From Candidatus Woesearchaeota archaeon (GTDB taxonomy: Archaea > Nanobdellota > Nanobdellia > Woesearchaeales > UBA10200), in NCBI GenBank assembly GCA_016180275.1, contig JACPBN010000044.1:1-20944 (forward strand): a stretch of 20,944 nucleotides of DNA, in the 5' to 3' direction. The position numbers were made by a program, and so were the translations under genes. The notes under the pieces were generated by a model. That model did no database searches. It was given only the letters and a program-made list of their open reading frames with translations, and was not told the DNA's origin. Positions 6,224 through 14,328 of the stretch are shown piece by piece (position 1 is the stretch's first letter; every line of letters begins with the position of its first letter).

Positions 6224-6889
6224 ATGGTTGAGAAGAGTATTATTGAAAGAATTGAAAATTTGAGAATTGGACAAGCACCAAGATCAGAATTAATTTTGAC
6301 TTATCTTGCATTAAAGCCTGCTGCGCAGTTTAATATTTGGGGGAACTCTTATAATGGCTCTTGGAGGAAAGTTCAAGATATCCCCCCACATGTTATTGAT
6401 GACTTAGTAAAAACCCTAGATGAAACGGGCCTTCCATATAAAATTGCTGAAGCTTATCGCATTGATAAATTGAATCCAATCTTTGAAATGTTATGGCCAT
6501 TATTAAAATATCTTCCAAGAGAAGCCATTGAGAAAATACCAAAAATAAGTTACCAAGAACAACCAGTGTATGTTGCACAAGATATTGGGACATTAAATAG
6601 ATTATTAAATGCTAAATCTGATAGAGACCATAGGGAATATGGAAGATTAATGGGTTATCCAGAAACTGCAATTCAAGCATTTTTGGGAGAAACGGAGAGA
6701 TTAAGAGATAGGCCGGATGAAATAGATGGTTCAATTTCTCCAATATTATGGATGGTTTTATCTAAATCCAATTACCAACAAGAACTTGAGTTATTAAGGA
6801 AATGGTCAGAAGCTTTGAGAACTCATGCTCCCAATTTAGATAAAGAAATAAGAAATAATTTTCTTGGAATGCCAACCACTTATAAATAA
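6224..6889 (+). CDS. unknown 221-residue protein
   Basis: Soluble protein with a start set by a leaderless promoter. I do not recognise a named family. The N-terminal half is helical and contains FNIWGNSYNGSW near 36-47. Residues 135-157 carry EYGRLMGYPETAIQAFLGE, a pattern I associate with a widespread set of uncharacterised small DPANN proteins. The C-terminal part is charged and helical and ends at a clean TAA. It is a single-gene transcription unit, divergent from the AbiE pair with 169 bases between starts that hold both promoters. No catalytic motif is visible. Confidence 0.65.
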   Translation: MVEKSIIERIENLRIGQAPRSELILTYLALKPAAQFNIWGNSYNGSWRKVQDIPPHVIDDLVKTLDETGLPYKIAEAYRIDKLNPIFEMLWPLLKYLPREAIEKIPKISYQEQPVYVAQDIGTLNRLLNAKSDRDHREYGRLMGYPETAIQAFLGETERLRDRPDEIDGSISPILWMVLSKSNYQQELELLRKWSEALRTHAPNLDKEIRNNFLGMPTTYK

Positions 6890-6940
6890 GATTTGATTGT
6901 TTTACATTAAAGGCGTTCTCGTGATTGAACATAATTCCTG

Positions 6941-7087
6941 TTATATACCCGAGTCTACAAAGTAGGCGAGGCAAGGTAATCTTTGATTTCCGCGGAGTTT
7001 TTTTCTTTTGTTCGTTAGGTGAATGGAGAAAGCACGCCTTTCAAATATAGCGAGCCGTTTCTTGTAGTCATATATGTCAGTTGCCAT
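6941..7087 (-). pseudogene. possible N-terminal remnant of a tyrosine integrase
   Basis: A minus-strand ATG at 7087 is preceded by a perfect GGAGG (7099-7095) with seven-base spacing, so it was once a translated start. The 48 residues begin MATDIYDYKKRLAIFERR, which resembles from memory the N-terminus of archaeal integrase/recombinase proteins (DIYDY...RLE..ER). After an A-rich run (K-R-K-K, codons 27-30) the frame becomes unlikely. A one-base deletion there would give NSAEIKDYLASPTL then TAG, another helical end. The gene is thus either very small or a truncated, frame-damaged relic. It lies on the same strand 84 bases beyond the tRNA-Ser 3' end, a classic spot for integrases. The start is solid; the integrase identity is tentative. 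Confidence 0.35.
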
Positions 7088-7124
7088 TGTATAACCTCCA
7101 AGAATGATCAATTTAAAAGGCTTG

Positions 7125-7143
7125 TGTCCCCATAGTGGGGACA
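7125..7143. repeat. perfect 8-bp inverted repeat, 3-base loop
   Basis: TGTCCCCA-TAG-TGGGGACA. It lies between the tRNA-Ser gene and the small gene at 7087. It could act as a hairpin terminator or processing element of the tRNA transcript, or as a protein-binding or recombination site. A weaker hairpin (CGGCG/CGCCG, 7148-7163) lies between it and the tRNA. Confidence 0.6.
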
Positions 7144-7171
7144 TAGTCGGCGTTTAACCGCCGCTGCCGAA

Positions 7172-7255
7172 CGCCAGCGGCAGGATTTGAACCTGCAAGT
7201 CCTTGCGGACAGCTGATTTCGAGTCAGCCGTAATACCGGATTATACGACGCTGGC
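7172..7255 (-). tRNA. tRNA-Ser (CGA)
   Basis: The minus strand folds as a class II tRNA. The acceptor GCCAGCG pairs with CGCTGGC. The D-arm is GTA/TAC with GG in its loop. The anticodon arm is GCTGA-CTCGAAA-TCAGC, giving anticodon CGA. The long variable arm is GTCC-GCAA-GGAC, and the T-arm is GCAGG-TTCAAAT-CCTGC. The discriminator base is G, as expected for serine, and no CCA is encoded. It reads the UCG codon. A TATA-like sequence at 7301-7320 lies roughly 50 bases upstream. No intron is present. Confidence 0.95.
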
Positions 7256-7300
7256 AAAAACTATCTATTAAACATTCTATCAGTATTAAAATTATCCTTA

Positions 7301-7320
7301 AAAATTTATAAATATATCTT
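7301..7320 (-). promoter_or_regulatory. TATA region of the tRNA-Ser gene
   Basis: The minus strand reads AAGATATATTTATAAATTTT, the only strong TATA-like sequence close upstream of the tRNA. It would start transcription about 30 bases before the mature 5' end, which RNase P would then trim. Confidence 0.45.
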
Positions 7321-7336
7321 ATTTTTGGCATGATAT

Positions 7337-7437
7337 CTACAAACTATAGGTAATTCTGGAGGATATATAACAACTTGTCCAGAATTATCTAATAAGACAA
7401 TTCCAAAAAAAAGTCATACAAACCATAGAATTGTCTA
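7337..7437. repeat. two stem-loops and a short direct repeat in intergenic DNA
   Basis: GGTAATTCTGGA (7349-7360) pairs with TCCAGAATTATC (7378-7389) in 11 of 12 positions. AGACAATTC (7395-7403) pairs perfectly with GAATTGTCT (7428-7436). TACAAACTATAGG (7338-7350) recurs as TACAAACCATAGA (7417-7429). There is no coding potential. The rest of 7256-7508 shows only AT-rich DNA and the tRNA promoter. Confidence 0.5.
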
Positions 7438-7508
7438 TATTAAACTGAGTCAAATGCAAGACTTTTTATGACAAAGAATAAGTTTCCCTACTATGTCAGA
7501 GAAATCGA

Positions 7509-7733
7509 TTAAATCAATCTAGCTTTTCTTATGTGCTTCTTACTCCCATCTATTACTTCAAGATAATCTTTTAAGCTTATCAACTGCTTTCTTGCGCCTT
7601 GAATTTGGCTATCTATCAACACTTTTTGCTGCTTGCTCCAATCCTTATCAGAATGAGTTCTAACATAATTTGCCCAAAAATCAACAAACTTTAAGCGTTC
7701 TTTTCTATTTTTTTCCTTATTAAAATATGCCAT
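7509..7733 (-). CDS. 74-residue partner of the nucleotidyltransferase
   Basis: Small, basic, helical protein with the sequence ERLKFVDFWANYVRTH near residues 12-27 and DWSKQQKVLIDSQ near 31-43. I chose the ATG at 7733 rather than the in-frame GTG at 7742, because that GTG is part of GTGAT (7742-7738), a ribosome site four bases before the ATG. It begins 32 bases after the stop of the nucleotidyltransferase gene on the same strand, so the two are probably co-transcribed. I recall comparable small proteins beside nucleotidyltransferases in other genomes, which would make this a toxin-antitoxin-like pair. That role is inferred and not shown by any motif. Confidence 0.65.
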   Translation of the reverse strand: MAYFNKEKNRKERLKFVDFWANYVRTHSDKDWSKQQKVLIDSQIQGARKQLISLKDYLEVIDGSKKHIRKARLI

Positions 7734-7765
7734 TTTAATCACTTATGCCTTTCAAATATTAAAAC

Positions 7766-8332
7766 TTATCTGCTAAACAAGGCTTGATAATTCTTAATCT
7801 TTTCTTTATCAATCTTGCCTTCAAAAACCTTCTCAAGATGGCGTGCATCTTCAAGATCTTTATCAGAGCCTAAACAGACTCTTTTAAATGCAATCTGCGG
7901 TTCTATATATGAAACGTAAACATGGCCAAAAGAGGTAATCACTCTTAAATTTTCAGTAAGAGATTTAACATCAACCAATTTTCTCGCAAATTTAACTTCC
8001 ATATTTGGTATAAATATCTTGCCAACGGCAAATCTTATCGGTATGTCCTCTGATAAATTTTCAAATGCTGGTTTCATAGATGCAGTAATACATTCAAAGC
8101 CATTCTTTTTTAACTCCTTAAATAACCCATCAAACTGTTTCTTGTCAATTTGCTGAATAAACATATCTACATCTTCTGTTGCTCTTGATCTGCCAAATAA
8201 GATTGCTACATATCCGCTTATGATCACATATCTTGTATGTTTTTCAACTATGCTGCAGAATCTAAATGCAACTTCATCTAGCTCTGTCTTTACTTTATCC
8301 AGCTTAATTGTATTCTTATCAATGAATTTCAT
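7766..8332 (-). CDS. small AbiEii/MNT-like nucleotidyltransferase
   Basis: 188 residues with the nucleotidyltransferase signature: ISGYVAILFGRSRATEDVDMFI at 38-59, where Ser39-Gly40 is the glycine motif and Asp54 and Asp56 are the metal ligands. A third acidic residue is likely Glu112 in MEVKFAR. Residues 158-165 (KDLEDARH) fit the family's C-terminal helix. Length suits DUF6036-type or minimal nucleotidyltransferases. The TATA-like AATATTTAAG at 8382-8373 would give a leader of about 25 bases. It precedes the 74-residue gene. Activity could be adenylylation or nucleotide addition to a tRNA or a protein, as known for relatives; the substrate is unknown. Confidence 0.75.
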   Translation of the reverse strand: MKFIDKNTIKLDKVKTELDEVAFRFCSIVEKHTRYVIISGYVAILFGRSRATEDVDMFIQQIDKKQFDGLFKELKKNGFECITASMKPAFENLSEDIPIRFAVGKIFIPNMEVKFARKLVDVKSLTENLRVITSFGHVYVSYIEPQIAFKRVCLGSDKDLEDARHLEKVFEGKIDKEKIKNYQALFSR

Positions 8333-8372
8333 CTTAATTATAGAAATAGCTTATGTTCTTTATTAACTTTTC

Positions 8373-8382
8373 TTAAATATTT
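8373..8382 (-). promoter_or_regulatory. TATA box of the nucleotidyltransferase gene
   Basis: The minus strand reads AATATTTAAG about 45 bases before the ATG at 8332. It lies in the 78-base gap behind the stop of the giant surface protein gene. Confidence 0.4.
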
Positions 8383-8410
8383 TTTTTAAAGAAAACAATT
8401 TATATTTTTA

Positions 8411-11400
8411 CTAATGCTTAATAACCAAAGCTCCAACCAACAATATTCCCATTCCCGTTAACAATATAAGCGCAATTATTATCAGCGTTGTCTGGAATGA
8501 GGTATCAGCAATCTCTTCTTGAGTTGCATCAAATGCAGTTAATTCTGGAACCAGTGCCATCATCTTTTCAGCAGATTTTTCTACAACAACAACCTCATCT
8601 TCTGATTTCTCTGTTTTTTCTAAGACTGTCTGTTTTACCTCTGCTTTCTTTTGCTCTAAGCAATCTTCAACAACCAGCTGCACAGTTTTTTCTTTGCTCA
8701 GATGTGCCTTATCATAATATGTAGATAACCTTATGTCATACGTTCCTGCTTCAAGATCCTTGCTGAGCTTAATTGGATAAAATTTTGAATATGTGCTGTC
8801 ATCATCACTGTCTCCTGTGCCTTCTTCCAAATCAAGCAACTCTCTAATGCTCAAATTCAATAAAGAATTTTCTATAACCAGTAATCCGTCATCTTCATCA
8901 TCCTTGCCTAGATTGTTCGCAACTACCTGCAGCACTGTATCATATGCGCAGTTTAGGGTCGGCGGAGATAGAAGTGCTTTTGTAATTGCAAGCTCATGGT
9001 TTTTTTTGTCAACAACTAAAAATACAGTTGCATTATCCCGGTAATCAATCCCGTCACTGCCGCGGCCAGATGCAGTTATTATTAGCTTATATTCTCCTTT
9101 GTCTGCATATATGGGGATTTCAAAATTAAGCTTTGCTTTCTCTTCATCTCCTGCATCCAGGTCAATGTTCTCATCTTCATCATCCAAATCATCGTCATCA
9201 TCTATATTTTTTATTACAGCTTCTACATCAACATCATTTATCTCAAAATCAGTTTTTGTAAACAGGTTTTCAATTTTAACTGTAACTTCTATATTCTGCC
9301 CAGGCTTAATGTCACGTGATTTTGCGCCATTAACTAATGCGTCTTTCTTATCTCCGTCTTCATCATCATCTATCTTCAGCTTTATTTCTGTTATTGAAAG
9401 CCTGCTTGCAGCAGAAATTGTTAAATTATAGCTTTGCTCTGCGCTTAAGCTGCTATCGCTTGCTCTCAAAGTTACATTATATGTTCCATTCTGGCTAAAA
9501 TCAGGCGTCCAGCTAATTAAGCCTGTTGCATTATTAATTGACATTCCGGATACAGAAGATAATAATGAATAAGTTAAGGTATCATTATTGGGATCAACAG
9601 CAACAACATTATATTGGTATGAAGTTCTTTCTTTGCCTGTCAGCACAGGAGAAGAAATTATTATTGGCGCTTGGTTTGTTGTATTAGAAGATGCCTGATA
9701 TGATGTAAAATGTGTTACTTCAAAGCTTAATATCCCAGAGCCGTCTTTAGTCAAATTTACGTTATAACTTAGGTTTGTGCATAAGGCTGCTGGGCAGTTA
9801 ACAAATCCGCTGCCATCTTCTAAATCTACTTTTAATATTGGTGCAGATTTAAAGTCAAGTGCCTGCATAACTAATTTGGCAGACTTATTTAGCTGGGGCA
9901 GCTGCTTGCTATCAATTCTTACAAATCCTTTTGATATGTTTACGAAATTATCCAAATCAACTACATTGCTTAAATTCAAATTTTGTTTGAAACTGACCAA
10001 TCCAAGCACTTGTGCAGGCTGTCCACTAACAGATTTACCTAGCGTTACATTAGCCACATCACTTAAGTTAGCAATTGCGCTGAAATTTGTTGTCAAACTT
10101 GTGTCAAAAGTAGAAGCTACTGGCTTGTCTGCCACTGTTAGTGCCCATATCTTTGTTATGGTTGCATTACTAAGGTCTTTTACTGTAACTTTTATTACAA
10201 AATTTCCTGTTGTGCCATTTGCAGTGAAGTTTATCCTATTATCAGGAGATCCAATGCTTAAATAGCCTAAAGCAGAATTATTATTAGCATCTTTTGCTTC
10301 CCATGTTAAGGTGAGAATATCTGACATATCAGTATCATTTAAACTCACATTAAATCCCTGTCTTCCAAGTTGACTTATCTTTGGGTTATCAAATACAGGA
10401 TAAAATGAAGTTATTTGTGGTGCGTCGTTTGTGTTTGTGACATTAACCTGCACTATTTGTGTTGAAGTTGTATTACTTATATCAGTTACTCTGAACATTA
10501 CATTAACTCTTGGCACATCACTGTTTACCGGCAATAAAGTAACATTTGCCAGAGTATTATTTATCTTCGTTATTGTAAAGCGAGTGTCATTTGCAGTATA
10601 AGTTAAGCTCTCTCCAGCAGAGCTTCCATGCACTAAATCATCGTCATTTGCTGTCAAGGAAAATGCAACGACAGAATCTTCAACTGCCTGAACAACATTG
10701 TTTGTGCCAACAGTATTAAGAACAGGCGCATCGTTTGTATTTGCAACAGTAACAGTAATTGCCTGTGAAATGTTTAACTGCCCGTCGCTGCAAATAAAGT
10801 TAACCTTATAGCTTCCAACATCATTATTAGTTGGCGCCCATGTGAAGTTTCCGGATACAGAATTAATTGCAAATTGTGATGCGTTTTCATAATAAGTTAA
10901 GTTAGTGCTTTCTTCATCTGTGCAGTTAACATCATAATAAAGCAAGCTGTCTTCATTTACACTCAAATTCTGGAGAGATTGAGCAAATACAGGAGCATCA
11001 TTGACTGCGGTAACATTAATGGTAAATTGCTGCTCAGCAATTGCATTTGAGCTGTCATTTACTCTGACAGTCACATTATTATTGCCAGTTTGTAAATCTG
11101 CAGGTGTCCATGTTATTAAGCCAGAACTTGAGTTTATTGTCATGCCCGCAGGCATTGTGACAAGTGAGAAAATTAATGTATCTCCTGGATCAACATCTGC
11201 AGCATTTACATCATAAGTGTATAAAATATCTTCAGTTGCATTGGTTACAGATGTGCTGGTTATGGTTGGCGCATCATTTGTGTTTGTCACATTAATTAAG
11301 ACATCAAATGTTCCAGTAAGATTGCCAGAATCTGCTACAGTAAATCTGATATTATTTAATCCAACATGTGAATTATTTGGAGTGAATGTGAAATTTGTTG

Positions 11401-13312
11401 CAGTTGCATTCAAACTATTCAAGCTTCCAAATGTCACATTTTTAGAGAATGTTAATGTCTCTCCTGGATCCTGGTCAGTTGCGCCTAATAAGAATGAGAT
11501 TGTGCTATCTTCAGCGATGAATATTGGCTGTGCAGGAACAGATGAAAAGTTAGGTGCTAAATTTACATTATTTACTTGCACTAATATCTCTGTATTATTA
11601 GAATTGCCAGCAGAATCAAATACTGCCGCTTTTAAAATATGGTTACTATCATTAACTTCTGAGCTGTTCCATTTAAATGTAAATAACCCTGTTGTCTGGT
11701 TGGAATAGTTTGTCTGCTTTAGTACATTGTCAATATAGAATGAAACATTTTCCAATGCGGCATTATCTGAAGCAGATGCATTAAAATCAATAACCCCTTT
11801 AACAATTGAACTGTTTGATGGCGAAGTTATTTGCATACCGGGCTTAACTTGCTCGAATAATAATATAAATGCATATTCGCCTGAATAATTAACCGCTTTG
11901 CTTTCTTGCAAAAATAAATGTTTTGGATCAGTTGAATTTATTTTAAAAGTGTGGTTATTTAATGATGTTATGTATGTTGCATTTCTTAGAAAATCTACTA
12001 CTCTATTCTGCGGTGTTTTTCCTGTTACATTTGTTTTATTAGCTATAACTGTAGTTCCTATACTATTGATTACCTGTACCGAAGCATTTTCTACCGGACC
12101 ATTGCTGTCAATTACTTTTACAGTAACAAACTGCTCAAAGAATAAAAGAGAATTTGAATTTTGTGTGAATGCAGTTGAATTCTCAGTTAAAGGAATTGAA
12201 GTCGTATTTGCTAAAAACAATGTTGTGTTATCTTTTAATAATATGTCATTCACATTTGTCTTTTTAAATACTGTGCTTATTAAAACACTCTCTAAAGAAT
12301 AGTTTAGTGCCAGGCCATAAGTATTATTTTCAAATACACTATTTGACACTGTTAATTGTAATGTATTAAATCCGGTTATGCCTGCAGCAGAATTATTAGC
12401 CAAATAGCTATTTAATACAAAAGTGGATTTAGAATTTGCTAAGTCAATGCCAATTCCTCCAAACCCTAAACTATCCTTATTATTTACTATTTCCAAACTG
12501 CTGATTAAAACATTGGTTGTATTAAATCCTAGTATGCCTGTATCAAAATTATCTAATTTGCCGTTCATGATTACTACATCACTTATATTGCTTTTAACTA
12601 ATGTGGTGCTGTCCAATAATAAGATAGGAAATCCTGTGCCATCTCCTTTTAATGTTGCGCCATTCAGGTCCAAACTTAAATTATCTGCATATAGTACAAG
12701 CAAATTACCTCCGCCTAATGCAAATGTATAGTTGCCATTACACAGTACAGTATTTCTGACAAGATATAGATTCTCTATTGGTATAGTGCAATTGCCATTC
12801 GGCCTATCTGGCGTAGGATAAGTTAAGTTCTTTAAAATAGTGGAATTTTCTCTCTCTCTGCCAAACGCAATATCATTGCCTGGGTTAGAACTATATGTTA
12901 TTGTATCAATTAGGTTGCCTGTATTATTATATAACTTAACCGTGTCACCATTAGTGTCTAATGTTATCTGGGTTGCAAATGTGCTGCCTATTTTTGCCTT
13001 ATAGAATACATTAAAATTATTTGGCTGCAACAATGGGTAATTATTAGGTATAACAAAATTAGTAGTTGAAGTGCCTAGCGTGTCATTCAATATCCATCCG
13101 CTTAAATTAATTGCCTGAGAGCCATTGTTATACAGTTCAATCCACTCATCACTTGAAGAAGCTGTGCCGCTTAAATCCCAGTCAACATTTGCCGGAGAAG
13201 GCATAATCTCGTTAATAAACACATTTGCAGATATACTAACTGCAGAAATTGCTAAGAAAACTATTGCAATGCAAAAAAACGTTATTAATGCAAATCTATT
13301 TCTAACCACCAA
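8411..13312 (-). CDS. giant multidomain surface protein (lamin-tail, beta-helix, cadherin-like repeats, S-layer-type anchor)
   Basis: 1633 residues. In order: signal peptide 1-29; lamin-tail domain 30-165 (INEIMPSP, DEWIELYNN, INLSGWILND); parallel beta-helix about 175-350; a carboxypeptidase-regulatory-like fold about 391-490; an Ig-like domain 493-580; about five cadherin-like repeats 585-1061 with NDAP hinges at 679, 771, 860 and 962; a module ending in HFTSY (1060-1207); a further putative-Ig repeat 1213-1299; then the two-part C-terminal module shared with the 708-residue protein, part A 1302-1435 with an Asp-rich loop at 1370-1386 and part B 1436-1552 with Cys1454 and Cys1551. A charged linker, one membrane helix (1608-1631) and Lys-His follow. 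Asn-X-Ser/Thr sequons are very frequent, implying heavy N-glycosylation. TTG at 13312 follows GGGGGG (13324-13319); GTG at 13309 is an alternative. Likely an adhesin or a cell-wall component. Confidence 0.85.
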   Translation of the reverse strand: MVVRNRFALITFFCIAIVFLAISAVSISANVFINEIMPSPANVDWDLSGTASSSDEWIELYNNGSQAINLSGWILNDTLGTSTTNFVIPNNYPLLQPNNFNVFYKAKIGSTFATQITLDTNGDTVKLYNNTGNLIDTITYSSNPGNDIAFGRERENSTILKNLTYPTPDRPNGNCTIPIENLYLVRNTVLCNGNYTFALGGGNLLVLYADNLSLDLNGATLKGDGTGFPILLLDSTTLVKSNISDVVIMNGKLDNFDTGILGFNTTNVLISSLEIVNNKDSLGFGGIGIDLANSKSTFVLNSYLANNSAAGITGFNTLQLTVSNSVFENNTYGLALNYSLESVLISTVFKKTNVNDILLKDNTTLFLANTTSIPLTENSTAFTQNSNSLLFFEQFVTVKVIDSNGPVENASVQVINSIGTTVIANKTNVTGKTPQNRVVDFLRNATYITSLNNHTFKINSTDPKHLFLQESKAVNYSGEYAFILLFEQVKPGMQITSPSNSSIVKGVIDFNASASDNAALENVSFYIDNVLKQTNYSNQTTGLFTFKWNSSEVNDSNHILKAAVFDSAGNSNNTEILVQVNNVNLAPNFSSVPAQPIFIAEDSTISFLLGATDQDPGETLTFSKNVTFGSLNSLNATATNFTFTPNNSHVGLNNIRFTVADSGNLTGTFDVLINVTNTNDAPTITSTSVTNATEDILYTYDVNAADVDPGDTLIFSLVTMPAGMTINSSSGLITWTPADLQTGNNNVTVRVNDSSNAIAEQQFTINVTAVNDAPVFAQSLQNLSVNEDSLLYYDVNCTDEESTNLTYYENASQFAINSVSGNFTWAPTNNDVGSYKVNFICSDGQLNISQAITVTVANTNDAPVLNTVGTNNVVQAVEDSVVAFSLTANDDDLVHGSSAGESLTYTANDTRFTITKINNTLANVTLLPVNSDVPRVNVMFRVTDISNTTSTQIVQVNVTNTNDAPQITSFYPVFDNPKISQLGRQGFNVSLNDTDMSDILTLTWEAKDANNNSALGYLSIGSPDNRINFTANGTTGNFVIKVTVKDLSNATITKIWALTVADKPVASTFDTSLTTNFSAIANLSDVANVTLGKSVSGQPAQVLGLVSFKQNLNLSNVVDLDNFVNISKGFVRIDSKQLPQLNKSAKLVMQALDFKSAPILKVDLEDGSGFVNCPAALCTNLSYNVNLTKDGSGILSFEVTHFTSYQASSNTTNQAPIIISSPVLTGKERTSYQYNVVAVDPNNDTLTYSLLSSVSGMSINNATGLISWTPDFSQNGTYNVTLRASDSSLSAEQSYNLTISAASRLSITEIKLKIDDDEDGDKKDALVNGAKSRDIKPGQNIEVTVKIENLFTKTDFEINDVDVEAVIKNIDDDDDLDDEDENIDLDAGDEEKAKLNFEIPIYADKGEYKLIITASGRGSDGIDYRDNATVFLVVDKKNHELAITKALLSPPTLNCAYDTVLQVVANNLGKDDEDDGLLVIENSLLNLSIRELLDLEEGTGDSDDDSTYSKFYPIKLSKDLEAGTYDIRLSTYYDKAHLSKEKTVQLVVEDCLEQKKAEVKQTVLEKTEKSEDEVVVVEKSAEKMMALVPELTAFDATQEEIADTSFQTTLIIIALILLTGMGILLVGALVIKH

Positions 13313-13399
13313 TCTATTCCCCCCACAAATATATGATAAAAAATTACAGTGTACCTTCAGTATATGATAAATAAAACTATTAAACTGAAAAATACTTTA

Positions 13400-13413
13400 C
13401 TTATATTTAAATG
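13400..13413 (-). promoter_or_regulatory. promoter region of the giant surface protein gene
   Basis: The minus strand reads CATTTAAATATAAG, a TATA box that would give a leader of roughly 65 bases. The 12-base palindrome TACTTTAAAGTA (13427-13438) lies just upstream. Within the predicted leader an 11-base sequence (plus strand TATATGATAAA) occurs twice, at 13330-13340 and 13361-13371. Confidence 0.5.
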
Positions 13414-13444
13414 TTATGGAAATGAGTACTTTAAAGTAAAAAAC

Positions 13445-14296
13445 TTATCTCTTCCCAATGCCAGCATGCACCCTCAACTCCATAATTGTCTTGTGAATGC
13501 TGGTATGCCTTATGCTAATGCAGTCTATGCATACTCCATCTATCAGCCCAAATACTGTCTCTAAATTTTTTACAATGACTTTAGTTTTCCATAAAATTTT
13601 CTTCTCATTTAATGCTGTTATAAGCTCTTCAATCTTTTCCATGGAATTGCGCAGATTGTCCAAAATAATATTGACTTTAAATTCTGACAGGTTATTTCCA
13701 ATGCCTTGTGATGCTGATTTGCCTTTTAGCTTGGCTTCCTTTTGCATCAAGATCTTATTTATGTCAATCAGATAGCTTGTAAATGCATGAAGATTTCCCT
13801 CAATATAATCCATGATGTCCTCTATCTCATGTTTTGTTAAGTGTTTTTCATTCAACTTGTGTATCACACTGTCAATCTCTGCCCTGAAATTATACAGCCC
13901 TGTTATTATTCTTGTAATTTTCTCCTGAAATGAGAATTCATATAATTCGCTCAAGATCTTTTCCTGCTTTACTGAAAATATTTTTGAGATTGCTATCCCA
14001 AATATGAACAGGCTTAAGACAACCTCAATGACTGAAAATATCCTTGAGACGCCTAACGGCCTGATGTCCCCATAACCCAAGCTTGTTGAAGTAACAAAAC
14101 TAAAGTATATTGCATCAACATATCCTGTAATATCTGTGTTAATTCTTCCATTATAATCGTAAATTCCATGCTCGCTGGTAAATGATAGCAAAAAAAAAGT
14201 GCTTCCAAACAAAATTATGCATAGAAAATAAAATATTATTATTAAATCAAAATCTACCTTGCGGATAAATTTATCTACGTGAAAAGATAGTTTCAT
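13445..14296 (-). CDS. two-helix potassium channel with a cytoplasmic helical tail
   Basis: 283 residues. Membrane helix 1 is about 18-40, the pore region has the selectivity filter TSLGYGD at 71-77 (the TxGYGD signature of K+ channels), and helix 2 is about 84-106. The remaining 175 residues are cytoplasmic and helical, with probable coiled coil at 205-235 and a Cys-x-x-Cys at 256-259 (VCIDC). No RCK nucleotide-binding Rossmann motif is seen, so gating is through an unrecognised tail. The start has AGGGGG (14306-14301) four bases before the ATG. The gene lies between the two surface-protein genes on the same strand, and the mobile element ends 33 bases before its start, so its present promoter may lie in or beyond that element. 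Confidence 0.85.
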   Translation of the reverse strand: MKLSFHVDKFIRKVDFDLIIIFYFLCIILFGSTFFLLSFTSEHGIYDYNGRINTDITGYVDAIYFSFVTSTSLGYGDIRPLGVSRIFSVIEVVLSLFIFGIAISKIFSVKQEKILSELYEFSFQEKITRIITGLYNFRAEIDSVIHKLNEKHLTKHEIEDIMDYIEGNLHAFTSYLIDINKILMQKEAKLKGKSASQGIGNNLSEFKVNIILDNLRNSMEKIEELITALNEKKILWKTKVIVKNLETVFGLIDGVCIDCISIRHTSIHKTIMELRVHAGIGKR

Positions 14297-14320
14297 GCTG
14301 CCCCCTGATATGATTCATTA

Positions 14321-14328
14321 AAAATATC
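14321..14328. repeat. 8-bp target-site duplication, left copy
   Basis: AAAATATC directly abuts the left end of the inverted-repeat element at 14329. The identical octamer abuts the right end at 14584-14591. Confidence 0.8.

Noticed and set aside
8488..12731. Several plus-strand frames of 70-160 residues opposite the giant surface protein
   Set aside because: They are Ser/Val/Leu/Phe-rich mirrors of Asn/Thr/Asp-rich codons on the other strand and lack ribosome sites.
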